Below are positions 1 through 7,989 of a stretch of DNA of 26,068 nt, in pieces. The stretch lies in assembly GCA_910584785.1 (NCBI GenBank), contig CAJUDX010000045.1, forward strand, positions 1 through 26,068. Reading direction: 5' to 3'. The translations under genes were made by a program, and so were the position numbers. How positions within the stretch are numbered: position 1 is the stretch's first letter; the number at the start of each line of letters is the position of its first letter. The stretch is from an uncultured Lachnospiraceae bacterium. Its GTDB lineage: Bacteria; Bacillota; Clostridia; Lachnospirales; Lachnospiraceae. The notes beneath the pieces are model-generated. The model ran no database searches, had not been told where the DNA came from, and saw nothing but the letters and a program-made list of their open reading frames with translations.

Positions 1-1
1 T

Positions 2-211
2 TATCTGTTTCCGCTGACCATACAGGGTTTTTTTCCTGGGACAGATTTTTCAGATGAGGAGCTTAGAGAAAGAGGACTTTTTGGTCGTGAACCTTCCCGC
101 TTTATGCTGGTTCCAGTTCTGGTGCTGACAGTCGGGGCTGTGCTCTTTGGGTGTTTTCCCACGCCGCTCCTCTCATTTCTGCAGGCGGTAGCCGGGACTG
201 TGTTTGGCTGA
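2..211 (+). CDS. Proton/cation-translocating membrane subunit, C-terminal fragment (NuoM/MrpD-like), cut by window edge
   Basis: Only the last 69 codons are visible; the frame is open from base 2 to TGA at 209-211. The fragment starts with a hydrophobic piece, then a charged cytoplasmic-type loop rich in Asp, Glu and Arg, then a final membrane helix ending in a short hydrophobic tail. This is how the last helix of complex I-like and Mrp antiporter subunits usually looks, and the next two genes are clear members of that superfamily. The downstream gene starts 15 bases after the stop with its SD directly behind the stop codon, so the genes are surely co-transcribed. Family assignment rests mainly on context because no channel motif falls in the visible part. 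Confidence 0.7.
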   Translation, partial: YLFPLTIQGFFPGTDFSDEELRERGLFGREPSRFMLVPVLVLTVGAVLFGCFPTPLLSFLQAVAGTVFG

Positions 212-226
212 GGAAGGAGGATTAGT

Positions 227-1837
227 TTGGCTGGATCAATGTATTTGGGATTTTTATGGGTGCCGGCCCTTCTTCCGATTGTGGGAGGCATGATTTTACT
301 TTTTCTCAGCCATTTTGGGCCGCTGGCAAAAGGGTGGGAGGCGGATCGGAGGCTGGAGATTTATGTGATGGCACTGACACTGGTCAACAGCCTGGTGCTG
401 GCCTGGCTGATTGCCCACTTTGGCAATCGGGAGCGGCTGGTATTGTTTCGGCTGTTTGGCGATCTTACCGTGATGTTTTGCCTGGATGGAATGGGGCGGG
501 TGTTTGCGGGGATTATTGCCTTTCTCTGGCCTCTGGCGGTTCTGTATTCCTTCGAATATATGAAGGGCGAGGAGCGCCGGTCCACTTTTTTTTCGTATTA
601 CTTAATGACCTACGGGGTGACGGCGGGAATTGCCATGGCGGGCAATATGACCACCCTGTATTTATTCTATGAGCTGTTGACCCTGGTGACTTTTCCCCTG
701 GTGCTTTATCCGATGACCAGGGAGGCGGTGCGGGCCAGCCGCAGGTATTTGTATTATTCGATCGGCGGCGCGGCTTTTGCCTTTATCGGGCTGGTATTTA
801 TCTTAAGCTTTTCGGTCAGCGGGACAACGGAATTTGTCGCAGGGGGAGCCCTGGATCTTGTTCGGGCAAATGAAAAACGAAATACATTGCTGTTTGTCTA
901 TGTGCTTGCCTTTTTTGGTTTTGGTGTTAAGGCGGCCTTATTTCCCTGTCACGGCTGGCTGCCGAAGGCGACCGTTGCACCGACTCCGGTGACTGCCCTG
1001 CTTCATGCGGTCGCTGTGGTTAAGTCCGGGGCCTTTGCCATTCTGCGATTAACCTATTTTAGTTTTGGGACGGCCTTTCTTAAAGGAAGCTGGGCACAGT
1101 GGACAGTGCTGTGCGCGGCGATGCTTACGATTATCTACGGTTCAACGATGGCAGTAAAGGAAGCACATTGGAAGAGAAGGCTGGCGTATTCCACCATCAG
1201 CAACCTTTCCTATATTCTGATGGGGGCGGTGATGATGAGTCCGCTTGGCCTGGTGGCGGCACTAAGCCATATGGTCTTTCATGCACTGATGAAAATTTGT
1301 TCCTTTTTCTGTGCCGGGGCAGTCATGCATCAGACGGGAAAAACGCATATTTACGAGCTGGACGGACTGGCAAAGCAGATGCCAAAAACCTTTGCCTGCC
1401 TGACGATAGCCAGTTTGTCCCTGGTGGGGATTCCACCGTTTGCCGGTTTTATCAGTAAGTGGAATATTGCTCAGGCGGCATTTGAGCTGGGTTTAGGACA
1501 GGGCTTAGTTTTAGAGCAGGACGGCGGCCTGTCCTGGCTGGGGTTGACAGCGGTGGCTGTGCTTTTGTATTCTGCCTTAATGACAGCGGTGTATATGCTT
1601 ACGGTGGCGGTACGCGCGTACTTTCCGCAGTTTTATTCTGTGCCGGCTAAAGCATCTGTGATGCAGCAGGAGAAAAAGCCTGAAAAGGCGGGTCAGCAGG
1701 ACAGGAAAAGTACGCTGGACCCTAACTGGATGATGCTTGGGCCGCTGATTATTTTTGCAGTGCTGATCCTTGGGTTCGGATTACATGCACAGCCGTTCAT
1801 GGATTTGCTGATGAGGATAGGAGGAGAAGCCGGATGA
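227..1837 (+). CDS. Proton-conducting membrane transporter subunit (NuoM/MrpD/HyfB superfamily)
   Basis: A polytopic membrane protein of 536 residues with about 14 predicted helices. It carries the superfamily signature: Glu149 in the helix-5 motif LFYELL, Lys235 in GFGVKAALFPCHGWLPKA, Lys247, Lys266 in VVKSGAF and Lys356 in HALMKICSF, the residues that form the proton path in NuoL/M/N and MrpA/D. Family members move H+ or Na+ across the cytoplasmic membrane, driven by a redox arm or as multi-subunit antiporters. A hydrophilic Lys/Glu/Gln loop (about residues 475-500) precedes the last helix. The start is taken as TTG because a strong SD (GGAAGGAGG, 212-220) sits 6 bases before it; the next ATG at 239 is too far away. 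The stop overlaps the next start (ATGA, 1834-1837). Which complex it belongs to cannot be decided from the window. Confidence 0.88.
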   Translation: MAGSMYLGFLWVPALLPIVGGMILLFLSHFGPLAKGWEADRRLEIYVMALTLVNSLVLAWLIAHFGNRERLVLFRLFGDLTVMFCLDGMGRVFAGIIAFLWPLAVLYSFEYMKGEERRSTFFSYYLMTYGVTAGIAMAGNMTTLYLFYELLTLVTFPLVLYPMTREAVRASRRYLYYSIGGAAFAFIGLVFILSFSVSGTTEFVAGGALDLVRANEKRNTLLFVYVLAFFGFGVKAALFPCHGWLPKATVAPTPVTALLHAVAVVKSGAFAILRLTYFSFGTAFLKGSWAQWTVLCAAMLTIIYGSTMAVKEAHWKRRLAYSTISNLSYILMGAVMMSPLGLVAALSHMVFHALMKICSFFCAGAVMHQTGKTHIYELDGLAKQMPKTFACLTIASLSLVGIPPFAGFISKWNIAQAAFELGLGQGLVLEQDGGLSWLGLTAVAVLLYSALMTAVYMLTVAVRAYFPQFYSVPAKASVMQQEKKPEKAGQQDRKSTLDPNWMMLGPLIIFAVLILGFGLHAQPFMDLLMRIGGEAG

Positions 1838-3795
1838 TGGAAGGATGGGAAGTGTTTATTCCAGGGGTGTGCGGTTTTGGTCTGCATTTTGTGTTTGACG
1901 GCTTCCGGCTGATCTATACTTTGATTGCAGTACTGATGTGGATGGTAAGCGGTGTGTTTTCCAGGGAATATATGGCGCACTATGCAAACCGGGGAAGGTA
2001 TTATGTGTTTCTGTGGATAACCTTTATCGCCACGGTCGGCGTGTTTTTATCGGCGGATTTATATACTACCTTTATCTTTTTTGAAATCATGTCGCTGACT
2101 TCTTATGTGTGGGTGGCTTTTGATGAGAAGCCGGAATCTCTGCGGGCGGCGCAAACCTACCTGGCGGTAGCTGTTATCGGCGGAATGGTCATGCTGATGG
2201 GACTTTTTCTTTTGTATTCCTGCCTGGAGACACTGGAAATCCAGGAACTGTCTCAGGCGGCAGCAGCGTTGGCGAGAGGGGAAAAAGGTAAGCTTTATCT
2301 GGCGGGAGTCCTGATGCTTTTTGGTTTTGGGGCCAAGGCAGGGGCATTTCCCCTGCATATCTGGCTTCCGAAGGCGCATCCGGTTGCCCCGGCTCCAGCC
2401 AGTGCCCTTTTATCGGGTATATTGACAAAAACGGGAATATTTGGGATAATTATTCTTTCATTTCAGCTGTTTGCCGGGGATGGCTTATGGGGGCTTTTGC
2501 TTACCCTGCTTGGTCTGATTACGATGGCTATGGGGGCGTTTCTTGCCCTGTTTTCCATTAATTTAAAACGCACTTTGGCCTGCTCCTCGGTTTCCCAGAT
2601 TGGCTTTATCCTGGTCGGACTGGGGATGGCAGTTCTTCTTTCTTTTGCAGGAGAAAATCCGGCTATGGCCGCCAGGGGGGCGTTTTTGCACATGGTCAAT
2701 CATTCCCTGTTTAAGCTTGTGCTGTTTTTATGTGCAGGTGCTGTTTTTATGAAACTGCATCAGCTGGATTTAAACGAAATCCGCGGCTATGGAAGAAATA
2801 AACCGGTCTTAAAGTTTTGCTTTTTGATGGGGGCAATGGGAATCAGCGGTATTCCCGGCTTTAGCGGCTATATCAGTAAAACCCTTCTGCATGAAAGCAT
2901 TGTTGAATATCAGAAGGCCCTGAGTGAAGGTGTGGTGCGGGTGTCTGGTCTGACGAATGGTGTTTCTTTGCTGTCGGCCTTAGAAGCGCCTGCGGCGGGA
3001 CTTTTCCTCAGCCAAGGCTTTTGGACAACAGCCGAATGGGTGTTTTTAATTACAGGCGGGATGACTTTGGCGTATATGATGAAGCTGTTTATTGCTATCT
3101 TTATCGAAAAGCATCCCACGCGCCAGGAGGAATTTGACCGGATGGGAAGAGAGGGAAGGGAAATGAACAAGTCCAGCAGGGCAGTGCTGTTAGTTCCTGC
3201 ACTTCTCCTGCCGCTGATGGGGCTTTTTCCGGCGTTTACGATGGAGCGCCTGGCAGATATGGGACAGAACTTCTTTAGAAATGAAGGGCTTTCCCACGCT
3301 GTTGCCTATTTCCATTGGGAAAATCTTAAGGGCGGCCTGTGTTCAGTGGGAATTGGTCTGCTGCTTTATGTTGGGCTGGTGCGTCAGGTTTTAATGGCGA
3401 ATCATCACTATGTGGATCGCTGGCCGGTCAATCTGGATTTGGAAAATATCCTTTACCGTCCGATATTACAAACTGTGCTTCCCGGAATGATGGGGGCAGC
3501 TTTTGGCCTGCTTGACCGGTATATTATCGATGTCCCTGTGAGCATTTTCCTTGCCGTTTCTGCGGTGGTCTGTCGGGGAATGGATCATCTGGCGGATGGA
3601 ATTATTCTTTTAGCAAGAAGAACCAGCCACAGGCAGGTAAGGGAGAAGGAAGCGGTTGCTGAACACGATTGGGAGGCAGGGTGGAAGAAAACAGGGCGTT
3701 TGATTATGGAGAGCTTTTCTTTCGGCCTTATGTTGTTTTGTATTGGATTATGCCTTACCCTGGGGTATCTTTTTTATGTGTTTTGGACAGGGTAA
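1834..3795 (+). CDS. Proton-conducting membrane transporter subunit, long form (NuoL/complex I subunit 5-like)
   Basis: A 653-residue polytopic membrane protein of the same superfamily as its upstream neighbour. Channel residues visible are Glu84 (FFEIMS), Lys168 in FGFGAKAGAFPLHIWLPKAHP, Lys180 and Lys199 (ILTKTG). About 120 residues longer than the previous subunit: after the usual helices there is a C-terminal part with a segment at about 525-545 (YRPILQTVLPG region), a charged stretch rich in Arg, Lys and Glu around 595-625, and a final helix. NuoL-type subunits carry such an extra lateral helix plus anchoring helix. Translation is coupled to the upstream gene by an ATGA overlap, with SD GGAGGAG just before. 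It was probably duplicated from the same ancestor as the neighbours. Exact complex (Mrp, hydrogenase-linked or other) is not resolved. Confidence 0.88.
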   Translation: MMEGWEVFIPGVCGFGLHFVFDGFRLIYTLIAVLMWMVSGVFSREYMAHYANRGRYYVFLWITFIATVGVFLSADLYTTFIFFEIMSLTSYVWVAFDEKPESLRAAQTYLAVAVIGGMVMLMGLFLLYSCLETLEIQELSQAAAALARGEKGKLYLAGVLMLFGFGAKAGAFPLHIWLPKAHPVAPAPASALLSGILTKTGIFGIIILSFQLFAGDGLWGLLLTLLGLITMAMGAFLALFSINLKRTLACSSVSQIGFILVGLGMAVLLSFAGENPAMAARGAFLHMVNHSLFKLVLFLCAGAVFMKLHQLDLNEIRGYGRNKPVLKFCFLMGAMGISGIPGFSGYISKTLLHESIVEYQKALSEGVVRVSGLTNGVSLLSALEAPAAGLFLSQGFWTTAEWVFLITGGMTLAYMMKLFIAIFIEKHPTRQEEFDRMGREGREMNKSSRAVLLVPALLLPLMGLFPAFTMERLADMGQNFFRNEGLSHAVAYFHWENLKGGLCSVGIGLLLYVGLVRQVLMANHHYVDRWPVNLDLENILYRPILQTVLPGMMGAAFGLLDRYIIDVPVSIFLAVSAVVCRGMDHLADGIILLARRTSHRQVREKEAVAEHDWEAGWKKTGRLIMESFSFGLMLFCIGLCLTLGYLFYVFWTG

Positions 3796-3833
3796 TCCTA
3801 AGGAAATTTATGCTTTGATTGGATAGAGGAAAA

Positions 3834-3839
3834 GGAAGG
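3834..3839 (+). promoter_or_regulatory. Ribosome binding site deciding the acyltransferase start
   Basis: GGAAGG lies 8 bases before ATG 3848. The in-frame GTG at 3839 overlaps this site and TTG 3845 is too close, so ATG 3848 is preferred. Confidence 0.6.
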
Positions 3840-3847
3840 TGCAGTTG

Positions 3848-4897
3848 ATGAAAACGACGCAGGAGGAAAGTTATAATTTATTAAAAATCCTAGCGATTTT
3901 TATGGTGCTGGCAAGCCATATGATGAATGTTGTTGAATTGGTTCCTCCGGAGGATATGCACGCTTTGCAGCTGCATAATGCAGTACGAGCTTTTTTGCTG
4001 ACCAGCAACGGATTGTTTTTTATGTTAAGCGGTCGTTTCCTTTTAAGCCAGTTTGATGGGAAAATCCTGGATTTTTACTGGAAGAGACTGGTGAAAATTG
4101 GAATCCCTGTCGCTGCTGCATCGCTGTTTTATTATAGTATTTCCCGCAAGTGGGAGGGGATGGGACTGGCCTGTGTGAAGGATTTCTTAAAAACTTTTTT
4201 ACAGAGCCATATCGAGGGGTATTTCTGGTTTGTCTATGCCTTGGCAGGTTTTTATCTTGCTGTACCCTTTTTAGCCAGGATGTTCAGGAATATGAGCAGG
4301 GAGGAAAAAAGGGCGCTGACGGGGATTAGTGTTGCTTTCTTTTTCCTCCAAAATCTTTATCAGATTTTTCAGATGGAGATGGTGTTTACCGCCTACCCTT
4401 TTTACAGCTGGGTGTTTTACTGCATGCTTGGTTATCTGGTTGACAGCATGGAACTTACCGCTAAAACGAAGAAATGGTTGATGTTAGGCGGGGTTGTGGC
4501 CTGGGGTATTTCGGTTTGGGAGGTGTGCTTTTGGACAAAGACGAATCCTGCAATTTATAATTATTCGGTGAGTATGATTGCCATGACTACGGCGGTTTAT
4601 CTGGCAGTTACCGGCTGGGGAAAGAAACTGGCAGAGCGGTTTCATGTGCCGGTTCATTTCATTGCGCAGCGATCCTTTTATATTTATCTGATGCATGGAC
4701 TGACGCAGAAAATCGTCGGAGAAGTCCTGGCATGGAAGCTTGGCGTTGTCTGGAAGGGATGGGGGTGCTGGCTGCTACTCTCTCTTATTTCGTTTATTCT
4801 GGCCCTTGGCATCGGCTGTATCCTGGACTGGATTTATCAGCCGATAGCAAGGCGGCTGCTGACAAACGCTGTGTTTGTTTCAGGAGGGAAACAGTGA
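3848..4897 (+). CDS. Membrane acyltransferase, Acyl_transf_3 (OafA/WecH-type) family
   Basis: A 349-residue integral membrane protein with about ten helices. The N-terminal signature N-L-L-K-I-L-A-I with a following Ser-His (His24) in helix 1, the GRFLL segment, the basic YWKRLVKIGIP loop and the C-terminal SFYIYLMHG motif are those of the acyltransferase-3 family. Members transfer acyl groups, mostly acetyl, from the cytoplasm to sugars or other hydroxyl or amino groups on the membrane or wall. The substrate cannot be told from sequence. The gap to the upstream antiporter gene is 52 bases without a visible terminator. Its stop codon overlaps the GTG start of oppB (GTGA, 4894-4897), so the two are translationally coupled, which is an unusual partner for a peptide importer. 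Confidence 0.85.
   Translation: MKTTQEESYNLLKILAIFMVLASHMMNVVELVPPEDMHALQLHNAVRAFLLTSNGLFFMLSGRFLLSQFDGKILDFYWKRLVKIGIPVAAASLFYYSISRKWEGMGLACVKDFLKTFLQSHIEGYFWFVYALAGFYLAVPFLARMFRNMSREEKRALTGISVAFFFLQNLYQIFQMEMVFTAYPFYSWVFYCMLGYLVDSMELTAKTKKWLMLGGVVAWGISVWEVCFWTKTNPAIYNYSVSMIAMTTAVYLAVTGWGKKLAERFHVPVHFIAQRSFYIYLMHGLTQKIVGEVLAWKLGVVWKGWGCWLLLSLISFILALGIGCILDWIYQPIARRLLTNAVFVSGGKQ
4883..4888 (+). promoter_or_regulatory. Ribosome binding site deciding the oppB start
   Basis: GGAGGG inside the end of the acyltransferase gene lies 5 bases before GTG 4894. It shows that the open frame upstream of 4894 is not part of the permease. Confidence 0.75.
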
Positions 4898-5823
4898 AAA
4901 GCTATATGTTAAAGCGGGTAATTACGGCATGCTTTACGCTGCTGGCAATTACACTGGTTTTATTTATCCTGATGCAGCTCATGCCTGGATCGCCCTTTAA
5001 CGATGAAAAGCTGAGTGTGGAACAGAGGTTAAGTTTATATGAAAATTATGGCCTGGATCAGCCGGTTATCGTGCAGTTTTTCCGCTATCTGGGAAAGATG
5101 CTGCGGGGAGATTTCGGTGTCAGCTATACGATTTCTAAAAATACGCCGGTAATGCAGCTGGTTCAAACGCGCCTGCCTGTTTCCGTCCGTATCGGCGGCG
5201 CTGCTGTGGGTCTGGGTGCCGTCCTTGGGCTGGCTTTGGGCCTGGTCGCGGCCTTAAAAAAAAATACGATATGGGATGCTGCGGCAACGGTGATCTCGGT
5301 GATTGGCGTCTCGGTGCCGTCCTATGTGTTTGCGCTGGTGTTAAGCTATACGCTGGGTTTTAAGCTGGGGTGGTTCCCTATGCTCTACCGCACAAAGGAA
5401 GCCCTTAATTCAAGTGTTTTGCCGGCAGTTTCGCTGTCTATGTTTACGATGGCTTCCATTGCCCGTTTTACGAAAACCGAGATGACTGAGATTTTGGAAA
5501 GCGATTATATGCTTTTTGCAGAAAGCAGGGGAATTTATGGACCGGCGTTAATTCTTCATCATGCCCTGCGCAATGCCCTGTTTCCTTTGATTACCGTATT
5601 AGCCCCGCTGATTGTCGATTTGATGACTGGTTCTTTGGTTGTGGAAAAGATATTTTCCATTCCTGGCGTGGGCAGTCTTTTAGTCAGTGCAATCCAGTCG
5701 AACGACTATAATCTGGTGATTGCACTGAGTTTTATTTATTCGGCGATGTACCTTGGGATAATGCTTGCGGTGGATATTTTTTATGGAATAATTGACCCAA
5801 GAGTACGGCTGACCAGGGATTAA
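4894..5823 (+). CDS. oppB: Peptide ABC transporter permease, OppB/DppB type
   Basis: A 309-residue inner permease of an oligopeptide/dipeptide ABC importer. It begins with the typical OppB pattern (one helix, LMPGSPF, then a periplasmic-side region with YGLDQP and GDFGVSY) followed by five further helices. The EAA loop that contacts the ATPases is visible at about 210-240 (AESRGIYGPALIL). Length is normal for the family. I start it at GTG 4894 because of the SD at 4883-4888 and because the family begins with the basic stretch directly before helix 1. An earlier in-frame ATG at 4732 would add 54 residues that are just the acyltransferase gene read in another frame. Cotranscribed with the acyltransferase in front and oppC behind (24-base gap). 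Confidence 0.93.
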   Translation: MKSYMLKRVITACFTLLAITLVLFILMQLMPGSPFNDEKLSVEQRLSLYENYGLDQPVIVQFFRYLGKMLRGDFGVSYTISKNTPVMQLVQTRLPVSVRIGGAAVGLGAVLGLALGLVAALKKNTIWDAAATVISVIGVSVPSYVFALVLSYTLGFKLGWFPMLYRTKEALNSSVLPAVSLSMFTMASIARFTKTEMTEILESDYMLFAESRGIYGPALILHHALRNALFPLITVLAPLIVDLMTGSLVVEKIFSIPGVGSLLVSAIQSNDYNLVIALSFIYSAMYLGIMLAVDIFYGIIDPRVRLTRD

Positions 5824-5847
5824 GGTTAAGAAGATTTGGGGTAAAAC

Positions 5848-6876
5848 ATGGATAGGATATGCAGTAAAGAAAAGAAAGCTTCCATTGCGGTTTATGTGCC
5901 CGCAGAGAGTGATTTTGTACTGAAAAACAGCCTGGTAACGGCCTGGCCTGGTGATGCCGGGGAAGCCGTTTTAGAAGGTTGTTTTCCGGCGCAGAGTGTT
6001 TGGGCAGAAGTAGGGAAAAGGCTGATTAGAAAGCGCAGTGCCGTGCTTGGTCTGCTGCTGATTGTTCTGCTTTGTCTGATGGCAGTGTTTGGGCCGGAAA
6101 TGAATAGATATACGTATTCTGAGCAGAATTTAAACCGGAAAAACCTTGCGCCTGGAGTGCAGATTTTAGAAAAAACCAGAATAATAAATGAAGAGGAAAC
6201 GCCAGAAATAAAGTATTGGTTTGGCAGCGATGGATTTGGGCGGGATATCTGGACAAGAACTTGGGTTGGAACCAGGATTTCGCTGATGATTGCCCTGTCG
6301 GCGGCAATGATTAATATGGTGATTGGAATAAGCTATGGGATGATTTCCGGGTATTTTGGAGGTAGGACGGATATGCTGATGCAGCGTTTTTTGGAGATTG
6401 TGCACGGTATTCCCCGCCTGGTTGTGATTACCCTGCTGCTTTTAGTGATGCGACCGGGGATGATGACCATTATTCTTGCCCTGGTATTGACCGAATGGAT
6501 GGGAATGAGCCGGGTTGTCCGGGCAGAGGTTTTAAGAGTAAAAGAGCAGGAATTTATTTTGGCTTCACGTACACTGGGCGCAGGAAGTATTCGGATTATG
6601 GTTCGGGAAATCCTTCCTAACAGCCTTGGGCCAATCCTTACCCAGGTGATGCTTTCGGTTCCCGCGGCAATTTTTGCTGAAGCCTTTTTAAGCTTTGCCG
6701 GTTTGGGGATTCCTGCGCCGCAGTGCTCATTAGGCTCACTGATTTTTGACGGTTTTAACTGTTTTACCCTATATCCTTATCAGATAATTCCTCCAGCTGC
6801 GGTGATGGTAATGCTGATGCTTGGCTTTTATCTGACGGCTGATGCCTTAAGAGAAGTCTTAAGCCTTAAACGATAG
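5848..6876 (+). CDS. oppC: Peptide ABC transporter permease, OppC/DppC type
   Basis: The second permease of the importer, 342 residues. Helix 1 lies at about residues 64-82, then an extracytoplasmic region with FGSDGFGRDIWTR, a motif highly typical of OppC/DppC, then five more helices. The EAA loop lies at about 232-260 (ASRTLGAGSIRI). The cytoplasmic tail before helix 1 is about 63 residues and includes a stretch (VPAESDFVLKN) that does not look like membrane; the family usually has a shorter tail. GGGGT about 8 bases before the ATG serves as a moderate SD. With OppB it forms the membrane channel, powered by the two ATPases encoded next. Confidence 0.93.
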   Translation: MDRICSKEKKASIAVYVPAESDFVLKNSLVTAWPGDAGEAVLEGCFPAQSVWAEVGKRLIRKRSAVLGLLLIVLLCLMAVFGPEMNRYTYSEQNLNRKNLAPGVQILEKTRIINEEETPEIKYWFGSDGFGRDIWTRTWVGTRISLMIALSAAMINMVIGISYGMISGYFGGRTDMLMQRFLEIVHGIPRLVVITLLLLVMRPGMMTIILALVLTEWMGMSRVVRAEVLRVKEQEFILASRTLGAGSIRIMVREILPNSLGPILTQVMLSVPAAIFAEAFLSFAGLGIPAPQCSLGSLIFDGFNCFTLYPYQIIPPAAVMVMLMLGFYLTADALREVLSLKR

Positions 6877-6897
6877 AGAAAGGTGAGGTGCCGGAAT

Positions 6898-7989
6898 ATG
6901 TCCAGGGATCAGGAGATTTTATTGAATATTGCTGATTTAGATCTTACCTTTCCTACCGCTTTCGGACCGCTTCACGCTGTCCGCGGAGTAAATATCGAGC
7001 TGATCAGGGGGCAGGCACTGGCAGTTGTGGGGGAGTCTGGTTCAGGGAAAACCGTAACGATGAAGGCGGTCGCCGGTATATTGCCGCCCAATACTAAAAT
7101 TAACCGCGGCTCAATAACCTTTACTTATAGTAATCAGGAGGGACTGCAAAAAAGCACAGATCTTCTTTCCAAAGGTAAACGATGGATGCGCAGACATATC
7201 AATGGGAAGCGGATTGCCATGGTATTTCAAGATCCTGTGTCCAGTTTAAATCCAACGATGTCCATTGGCAGACAATTGACAGAGGGAATGATTTGGCATC
7301 ATAAAGCGTCGAAAAAAGAAGCATGGAATAGGGCAATCGACCTGTTAGAAGAGGTGGGCATCGAAGATGCACCAAAATGGATGAAATGTTATCCGCATCA
7401 GCTTTCTGGCGGAATGTGCCAGAGGGTGGCAATTGCCATTGCCCTTTCCTGTCAACCCGAGCTACTGATTTGCGATGAACCTACAACGGCCCTGGATGTA
7501 AGTATTCAGGAAAAAATGATGGATCTGATCCGCCGGCTTCAAAGAAAGCGAGGTATTTCCGTTATTTACATTACACACGATCTGGGCGCTGTTGCCAGGG
7601 CTGCGGATATGATTTATGTCATGTATGCAGGAAAGATTGTTGAAAAAGGAATGACCAGAGAGGTGCTTTATGATCCCCGTCATCCCTACACCTGGGGCCT
7701 GCTTTTGTCAATGCCGGATCTTAATTGCGAAAATCAGCGTCTTTACAGCATTCCCGGTTCGCCGCCCACCCTTTTGCAGGAAAGTCAGGGAGACGCCTTT
7801 TCACCCAGAAACCGCTATGCGATGATAGTGGATGATAAGGCTGAACCGCCGATGTTTGCGATTACAAAAACGCATGCTGCGGCGACCTGGCTTTTGGATG
7901 CCAGAGCACCTAAGGTAGAGATGCCCGACGAACTAAAGAAGCGTCTGGAAGGGATGAAGAAGGAGGCGGGGGATAGTGGCAGAGGATAA
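6898..7989 (+). CDS. oppD: Peptide ABC transporter ATP-binding protein, OppD/AmiE type
   Basis: A 363-residue ATPase. Walker A GESGSGKT is at about 45-52, the Q-loop at FQDP (about 110-113), signature LSGGM from about 169, Walker B LLICDEP with Asp193/Glu194, and the H-loop at ITHD. The C-terminal oligopeptide-transporter domain with HPYTWGLLLSMP follows. In many OppD/DppD proteins this tail holds four cysteines for an iron-sulfur cluster; here the corresponding places read GD, RN, DD and TWLL, so the cysteines are missing, as I recall for AmiE-like Firmicute proteins. I choose ATG 6898 over the in-frame GTG 6883 because GAGGTG (6885-6890) lies 7 bases before the ATG. It overlaps oppF by 14 bases. 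Confidence 0.93.
   Translation: MSRDQEILLNIADLDLTFPTAFGPLHAVRGVNIELIRGQALAVVGESGSGKTVTMKAVAGILPPNTKINRGSITFTYSNQEGLQKSTDLLSKGKRWMRRHINGKRIAMVFQDPVSSLNPTMSIGRQLTEGMIWHHKASKKEAWNRAIDLLEEVGIEDAPKWMKCYPHQLSGGMCQRVAIAIALSCQPELLICDEPTTALDVSIQEKMMDLIRRLQRKRGISVIYITHDLGAVARAADMIYVMYAGKIVEKGMTREVLYDPRHPYTWGLLLSMPDLNCENQRLYSIPGSPPTLLQESQGDAFSPRNRYAMIVDDKAEPPMFAITKTHAAATWLLDARAPKVEMPDELKKRLEGMKKEAGDSGRG

Noticed and set aside
1610..1621. Perfect 12-base palindrome GTACGCGCGTAC
   Set aside because: Inside the coding region of a membrane subunit; it fits ordinary codons and has no neighbouring signals.
4732..4893. In-frame 54-codon extension of oppB
   Set aside because: It is the acyltransferase coding region in another frame; the SD at 4883-4888 and family length place the start at GTG 4894.
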